Below, in pieces: positions 59,150 through 64,000 of a stretch of DNA of 64,000 nucleotides (position 1 is its first letter; every line of letters begins with the position of its first letter). Under the pieces are notes generated by a model. It made no database searches. It saw only the letters and a list, made by a program, of their open reading frames with translations, and was not told the DNA's origin. The stretch is from Microbacterium sorbitolivorans (GTDB lineage: Bacteria; Actinomycetota; Actinomycetes; Actinomycetales; Microbacteriaceae). Both the position numbers and the translations under genes were made by a program. The stretch spans positions 640,119-704,118 of the forward strand of contig NZ_KZ848474.1 in assembly GCF_003327285.1 (NCBI RefSeq), given 5' to 3'.

Positions 59150-60121
59150 CTAAGAACTACGGCCCAAGTTGATTACGAACGATGCCCAGGCAGTGTTCCT
59201 CTTAGTTAGAAACTTTTCATAACTTTCCCGAACTTTTATACTACCGGAAACAAGACTTCCCACGCCCGGGACAATCATGTTCCCTAAAAGACCAATTGAT
59301 GCTTTTCCTACAGTCTCGTAGATAGGAGTTTTCTTTCGGCTTTTCAAGAACGCTTCGTTTGCAATTTCTTGGGCATGTAGTGAAATTTCTTTAGCTTTAG
59401 CCTGAACGTCAACATTTTCATCAACTTCTTGCTTTATATACTTGCGAAATTCTTTGACATGCGAATCACCCCTCAATTCTTCGATTCGCTCGTCGTATCC
59501 ACCCTCCACTCCAAGAGAGTTCCTCACCTTTAAGGACGCAAGCGCACCCGTTACGCCAACATGCCAGTCGGAGAATTTATTCTCCGTCAACTTCGGATCA
59601 ATTTTTTTGTGCGCCGCCTCTGCAGCAATGGTGTTTGTCAGGATATCCAGGTTTTTAATCTCGAGCGACTCGGCGATCAATTTATCGAAAAGAATATTGT
59701 CACCATCTGCCGAGTTTCCATTTGCTCCCGGAAACCCTTCGACATGCTTCACTCCCACAGCATGGTTATCAATGTACGAGAGGTCTCCGCCCGTCATTTT
59801 GTTGACAATACCCGCCCACTTCCCACTGATATCACCCCACCCTATGCGACCGAATTCATTCCGAATTTCGACCCCTTGTCCGTAGGCGATTATTGCGCGA
59901 TCAAGATACGAACTGTCATCAGATAGGAATTTCACGTAAGGCAGATCCCACATGTCCCGCGGACAGAAGTCGCGACTTAGAAAATATAGATTGTCGTAGC
60001 AAATCAACAGCCCTATGACGTCTTCCAAAATGGCATTAGGAGCTTCAGGCCGCACCGCCCGATCACCCTTGTTATAGTTATATCCAACAGGTCCAGAAAA
60101 TCCGATAAACAGATTATTCAT
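59150..60121 (-). CDS. AT-rich unknown protein between two ISL3 ends
   Basis: A 323-residue soluble protein of no recognised family, in DNA clearly less GC-rich (~45%) than anything around it. The N-terminus 'MNNLFIGFSGPVGYNYNKGD' is followed by an alpha/beta region with 'IGLLICYDNLYFLSRDFCPRDMWDL'; the middle has 'DNHAVGVKHVEGFPGANGNSADGDNILFDKL' and a long charged helical part (~205-265). Near the end 'SIGLLGNMIVPGVGSLVSGSI' is a hydrophobic Gly-rich stretch that could insert in a membrane. Its start is only ten bases from the ISL3 end at 60132, so the native promoter may be lost. Function unknown; gene context suggests a defence or addiction role. Confidence 0.65.
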   Translation of the reverse strand: MNNLFIGFSGPVGYNYNKGDRAVRPEAPNAILEDVIGLLICYDNLYFLSRDFCPRDMWDLPYVKFLSDDSSYLDRAIIAYGQGVEIRNEFGRIGWGDISGKWAGIVNKMTGGDLSYIDNHAVGVKHVEGFPGANGNSADGDNILFDKLIAESLEIKNLDILTNTIAAEAAHKKIDPKLTENKFSDWHVGVTGALASLKVRNSLGVEGGYDERIEELRGDSHVKEFRKYIKQEVDENVDVQAKAKEISLHAQEIANEAFLKSRKKTPIYETVGKASIGLLGNMIVPGVGSLVSGSIKVRESYEKFLTKRNTAWASFVINLGRSS

Positions 60122-60131
60122 AGGTTAAACT

Positions 60132-61619
60132 GGCTCTCCTGACTTCAGGTGGGGGGCTGGGGCGACGCGCCGGGCGGTGGTGTGACGGCGTGAGGTGAGT
60201 CGAGGCCCCGAGGATTGGTAGCGACCAAGCTTCCTGTCCGTTCGGAGACCTCGACCCGTGTCTGATGTTACGGGGTGCGCCGCTGCGTGCCCATCTCCTG
60301 CTGTCTATTGCGATCGTTGCGATCTTCTCGCTGGTCTCGGCGGGCTGCACGTTACCGGTGTCGAGCGCTGCGGTGACGGGGTGCTCATGATCGATGCCGA
60401 GTCCCCGCCGGATGTTGCCGGGTGTGTGAGGTGCGGGCAGGTCGCTGAGTCCCGCGGACGCAAGACGCTCACGTTGATCGACGCGCCGATGGGCGCCGTC
60501 CCGGTGCGTATCCGGTGGCGCAAGCGCCGGTTCCGGTGCGTCGATGACGCGTGCGCGCGGAAGTCGTTCACCGAGCAAGACGCGATTGTTGCCGCACCCG
60601 TGCGCAGCTCACGGCCCGAACCATCTCGTGGGCGGTGGGTCAGATGCGGCGGGAGAACGCGTCGGTGCAGGGCATCGCCCGGCAGCTCGGGGTGTCGTGG
60701 AAGACCCTGTGGCGGCACGTCAAGCCGGTGCTGGAAAAGCGGGCGGCGGACGAGTCTCGCTTCCAGGGTGTGAGCACCCTCGGCGTCGATGAGCACCTCT
60801 GGCATCACGTCTCCACCAAGCCCGTCGAAGACGGCGGGCGGGGCCCGAAGGAGCTGACCGGGATGGTCGATCTGACCCGCGACGCGTCAGGGCGAGTGAG
60901 AGCGCGCCTGCTTGATCTGGTGCCGGGTCGCTCAGCGAAGGCCTACGCCGACTGGCTGCAACAACGCGGTCAGCAGTTCCGCGACGCAGTGCAGATCGCG
61001 ACATTGGCCCCGTTCGCCGGCTACAAAAAGGCACTCGATGACGAACTCGACGACGCTACCGCGGTGCTGGACGTGTTCCACGTCGTCAAGCTCGGCACGC
61101 AGGCCGTGGACGAGGTCCGCCGCGCCCAACAGAACACCCTCGAACGCCGGGGACGACGAGGCGACCCGCTCTACGGGATCCGCAACATCCTCCGCGCCGG
61201 ACGGGAGAACCTCACCGATCGGCAGAAGCAGCGACTCGCGGACGCGTTCGCGGTGAGAGAGGAACACGTCGAGGTCGAAGTCGCCTGGCAGTGCGCACAG
61301 CAGCTCCGCGACGCCTACCGGCACGCTGACCTCGCCGAGGGGCGCCAGCTCGCCGAGCACGCCCTCGACTCGGTCCCGTCCTGCCCGATCCCCGAGAGCG
61401 CACGCCTGGGCCGCACCCTGACCCAGTGGCGGACCGCGTTCCTGGCCTACTGGACCACGAACAGATCATCCAACGGTGGTACCGAGGCCGTGAACGGCCT
61501 CATCGAACTCGCCCGCCGCGTTGCCCGCGGCTTCACCAACTACGACAACTACCGACTCCGAATGCTCCTGGTCGCCGGCGGCCTCGACCCCGTCACCCCC
61601 ACCTGAAGCCAGAAGAGCC
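60132..61619 (+). mobile_element. ISL3-family insertion sequence
   Basis: Terminal inverted repeats at 60132-60155 and 61596-61619 agree at 22 of 24 positions and begin GGCTCT. The element is 1488 bases with one transposase gene; the transposase stop lies inside the right repeat. The flanking 8 bases on the two sides do not match, so no target duplication is evident. Its left end faces the left end of the truncated copy at 59125 across the AT-rich gene. Confidence 0.88.
60258..61606 (+). pseudogene. ISL3 family transposase with a -1 frameshift
   Basis: The first 114 codons (60258-~60600) hold the N-terminal zinc-binding region ('YCDRCDLLAGLGGLHVTGV', 'CVRCGQVAESRGRKTL', 'RWRKRRFRCVDDACARKSFTEQ'). 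At about 60596-60602, in GCACCCGTGCG, the frame changes by -1 and the rest continues to 61606 with 'WAVGQMRRENASVQGIARQLGVSWKTLWRHV' and 'GVDEHLWHH' (first catalytic Asp), 'ATAVLDVFHVVKLG' (second Asp) and 'NRSSNGGTEAVNGLIELARRVARGF' (Glu). Either the gene is inactivated by a one-base loss or expression uses programmed frameshifting. Confidence 0.82.
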
Positions 61620-61834
61620 GCATAACCGGACCGACACCGTGTCCACGATCGAGGGTCAAGGCCCAGAATAGAGACCACGCTGTTAGTGCGTAACGCACAC
61701 ACCAACTCCCGCGGAAAATCAACGAACACGAGGCCCCAACGCACTAAATCACGCCAAAGTGACACGATCCAGGTCAGATGCCACAGGCCCGTGCCGTAGT
61801 CAAAAAGTCTAGCGCTACGCCATAATAAGGCGCG
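61620..61834 (+). promoter_or_regulatory. leader of the OLD nuclease gene
   Basis: A small inverted repeat GTGCG-TAA-CGCAC lies at 61686-61698. The last 40 bases are AT-rich with a CATAAT -10-like hexamer (61821-61826) and AAGG five bases before the ATG at 61835. No -35 box is convincing. Confidence 0.4.
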
Positions 61835-63718
61835 ATGAAGATAAAAAACGTAACCATCAAGAACTTCCGATCCCTCAAGGATGTTGAGATCGACTTCGAT
61901 GACATCACCACGTTCATCGGCCCCAACGGCGCCGGGAAGTCTACTGTCCTTCGAGCACTAGATTGGTTCTTCAACGGGGCGAAGGCGGGGTCCCTCAGTG
62001 AAGAGGACTGCTCGTACGGCGCAGTCAATACAGCGATCGAAGTACGTGTCGTCTTTACCGAACTGACAGCCACCGACCGGCAGGCTCTGGGAAAGTATGT
62101 CACAACGGATATGGAAACCTTCACCGCGTGGAAGACCCGCACTCCTGACGGGGTCGAGACGCTTTCCGCGAACGCGAAGGGATACGCACCGTTCACCGAA
62201 ATACGCAACACTCCCAACGCAACTGCGAAGAGGGACGCATACAAGAAGCTCCGCGCCTCTTCCCCTGAACTTGACCTACCATCTGCTAACACAGGGACCG
62301 CGGTCGATGATGCGATGACGACATGGGAGTCAACTCATCCCGATCAGCTCGAGAACGTTCCTGAGGTTCAAACAAACTTCTTCGGGTTTAACAGCAACTC
62401 GAAAATGAGTGGCCTATTCGATTTTGTACTCGTCACCGCAGACCTCCGCGCAAGCGAAGAGGCCCAAGACGCGAAGTCGACCGTGATTGGGAGGATTCTG
62501 GAGCGGTCCATTGATCGCTCTACTGTCGACGCAGAAGTCGCAGAAATCGTTGAGAGCAGCCGCGCCGAGCAGCAGGCTATCTATGATCGGGCATTCGGAG
62601 AACAGCTTGGCAAAATCACTAATGAGCTCAACAGGGTTGTAAAAGGTTATACGCCTGGACGCTCCGTCTCTGTAAGACCAGCCGACGTAGAACTTAAAGC
62701 TCCGCGAACAACCTTCCAACTGTCAATCGTTGACGGCGAGACGGAAACCAGTATCGATCGCCAAGGTCACGGCTTTCAGCGCACGCTTCTTATATCGGCG
62801 CTCCAGATGCTCGCGCAGTCCGGAACCGCCGGCGATGAAGGAGCGATCTGCCTCGCCATCGAGGAGCCGGAGCTATACCAACATCCAATCCAAGCCCAGG
62901 CTTTCGCTAAAGTGCTTCGAACACTGACAGAAGACGAATCAAATCAGATCCAGGTAATGTACGCCACGCACAGCCCATATTTTATTGAGGCGCAGAAGTT
63001 CCACCAGGTGCGTCGCCTAACCCGATCCAGCGACATACAGCCTGAGGTATCAATTCACGCCGCCACGCTGGAGGAAGTCAAGTCACGCCTGAACGGCATA
63101 ATCAAGCCGAGCTCAGTGGAAAGCCAACTCGATGGCACCATCTCGAATCAGCTTTCGATTGCGGTCTTCGCCGATCGCGTATTTCTCGTCGAGGGTACAA
63201 CAGAGTGCGCCGTATTCTACGGTCTCGGAGACCGCGAGGGCGTAGGGAGCCTGGAAGCTGCCGGCATTTCCATCGTTCCAGTGTCCGGGAAAATGAACAT
63301 CCCCTTGGCTCACGCAATACTCAGCACGCTCGGAGTTCCCGTATACGCCATGTTTGATGCAGACTTAGGTTTTGAGGATCGTGCAAGCTCCGCAGGAAAG
63401 TCCAGCGAAAAGATTGAAGAGGAGCGAAAAGGACACATCAGTTCGAACAGAAAACTCCTACGCTACTTTGGATACCCAGAAGCGGATTTCCCGATGGAGA
63501 AAGTCGGCAATCAGGTAGCGATCTTGGAAGACCACCTTGAAGACCACCTGCATAAAAACTGGCCCTCGTGGACAGCATCGCTGCAGGAGCTGGAAACTTC
63601 CACAGGGATTTCTGCACGAAAGAACCAGGAAGCCTACCGTACTGTGACCCTTCGTTCTGAGGGACCAGTCCCGCCCGTATTTCAAGCTGTGCTCCAAGCG
63701 GTTCAGGTGAGGGCGTAA
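61835..63718 (+). CDS. OLD-family ATP-dependent nuclease (AAA ATPase plus TOPRIM)
   Basis: A 627-residue OLD-family protein. Walker A GPNGAGKST (residues 29-37) follows 'KIKNVTIKNFRSLKDV'; the signature/Walker B region is 'GFQRTLLISALQML' and 'ICLAIEEPELYQHP' (~338-350); 'YATHSPYFIE' (~375) is the switch His. The TOPRIM nuclease has 'RVFLVEGTTECAVFYGLG' (Glu, ~453) and 'VYAMFDADLGFED' (DxD, ~505-508). Such proteins cut DNA; class 1 OLD acts alone, class 2 with a UvrD-like helicase (GajA/GajB in Gabija). No helicase is seen in the ~280 bases that remain downstream. Base composition is lower than the chromosome. Confidence 0.88.
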   Translation: MKIKNVTIKNFRSLKDVEIDFDDITTFIGPNGAGKSTVLRALDWFFNGAKAGSLSEEDCSYGAVNTAIEVRVVFTELTATDRQALGKYVTTDMETFTAWKTRTPDGVETLSANAKGYAPFTEIRNTPNATAKRDAYKKLRASSPELDLPSANTGTAVDDAMTTWESTHPDQLENVPEVQTNFFGFNSNSKMSGLFDFVLVTADLRASEEAQDAKSTVIGRILERSIDRSTVDAEVAEIVESSRAEQQAIYDRAFGEQLGKITNELNRVVKGYTPGRSVSVRPADVELKAPRTTFQLSIVDGETETSIDRQGHGFQRTLLISALQMLAQSGTAGDEGAICLAIEEPELYQHPIQAQAFAKVLRTLTEDESNQIQVMYATHSPYFIEAQKFHQVRRLTRSSDIQPEVSIHAATLEEVKSRLNGIIKPSSVESQLDGTISNQLSIAVFADRVFLVEGTTECAVFYGLGDREGVGSLEAAGISIVPVSGKMNIPLAHAILSTLGVPVYAMFDADLGFEDRASSAGKSSEKIEEERKGHISSNRKLLRYFGYPEADFPMEKVGNQVAILEDHLEDHLHKNWPSWTASLQELETSTGISARKNQEAYRTVTLRSEGPVPPVFQAVLQAVQVRA

Positions 63719-64000
63719 CACCCGGGTCTGATGCAGGATTTGGTGACAAGTCTTGTGTATATCGTTTGCCGGTGTCCTCTGCGAGTCGTCGGGAGATCGC
63801 GGCATCTCAATGTCTTGAATCCCTAGGGTTACGAGACGTCTCATTGATGTCTTCGCCCGCCCGCCCGCGATCGGCTGTTTTGCGGCTCTTCGCGTTTGAG
63901 GGTGTAGCGCGAGGCTGGATGCGCGGGCGGCGTGGCGGTCGCCGCAATGAGGTCGAGGTCTTCCGAAGATGGAAGTTCCTACACTCGCCCATCCGAAAGA
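63719..64000. other. unresolved right edge, possible IS end
   Basis: The 282 bases after the OLD gene contain no supported gene. GGGTCTGATGCAGGATT just after the stop looks like an insertion-sequence end, and a short plus-strand frame opens at an ATG at 63847 and another ATG near 63969 runs off the window. Whether a helicase partner or a transposase follows cannot be told. Confidence 0.3.

Noticed and set aside
1..64000. tRNA, rRNA or CRISPR arrays.
   Set aside because: No T-loop-like GGTTCRANYCC in a cloverleaf context, no conserved rRNA segments and no regularly spaced direct repeats with unique spacers were seen.

Overview
The window is high-GC actinobacterial DNA. Gene content, ATGA/GTGA start-stop overlaps, LacI-controlled sugar ABC operons and an actinobacterial WxL/DUF916 pair suggest the family Microbacteriaceae; the genus cannot be fixed from the sequence alone. 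Most of the window is ordinary chromosome marked by a very high density of GGATCC. Two stretches, about 43.7-49.4 kb and 58.5-64 kb, nearly lack that hexamer, are less GC-rich and contain insertion sequences, so they look acquired.

Layout. 1-6.8 kb: the 3' part of a YhgE/Pip-type membrane protein with a TetR regulator, a sulfur amino-acid pair (MetY-like and MalY/PatB-like) and a divergent MarR/MFS drug-efflux pair. 6.8-16.4 kb: a sugar operon (binding protein, two permeases, GH2 beta-mannosidase, BadF-type sugar kinase, LacI) with a second divergent LacI; both ends of this block are filled by arrays of long inverted-repeat hairpins. 16.4-31.6 kb: a two-component system, secreted lipoproteins (DUF3500 and another), then a cell-surface cluster of a purple-acid-phosphatase-like enzyme, a WxL-like protein, a DUF916 protein, a large GH92 alpha-mannosidase and a CotH-like lipoprotein. 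31.8-40.4 kb: a GNAT acetyltransferase, then a pectin/acylated-oligosaccharide locus (ABC transporter, SASA esterase, a CE8-CE12 fusion, an alpha/beta hydrolase and LacI) with three copies of a LacI palindrome. 40.4-43.6 kb: phosphoenolpyruvate carboxylase and a MarR regulator.

44.0-47.0 kb is a 3 kb IS30-type transposon with 31-bp terminal inverted repeats that carries a dfrA12-like dihydrofolate reductase and a formylglycine-generating-enzyme-like protein. After a P-loop kinase and a hydrolase, 48.8-50.7 kb holds an unusual divergent pair: two yybP-ykoY (manganese) riboswitches back to back, one in front of a TerC-family membrane protein and the other in front of an unrecognised Gly/Ala-rich protein. 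50.8-58.1 kb is core-like (CNNM transporter, aldo/keto reductase, LOG-family protein, ABC exporter, MHS-type MFS transporter, small membrane protein). 58.1-61.6 kb is an IS-scarred segment: a LacI 3' fragment joined in frame to a truncated ISL3 transposase, then an AT-rich unknown gene squeezed between that remnant and a nearly complete ISL3 element. The window ends with an OLD-family ATPase/TOPRIM nuclease, a class often found in phage defence.

Functionally, the GH92 surface cluster and the intracellular beta-mannosidase/BadF-kinase operon could act in sequence on mannose-rich glycans, and the pectin locus adds plant polysaccharide use, so a plant- or soil-associated lifestyle is plausible. 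The least explained parts are the paired manganese riboswitches with their unknown gene product, the hairpin arrays, the IS30 cargo transposon and the IS-bracketed AT-rich gene next to the OLD nuclease.
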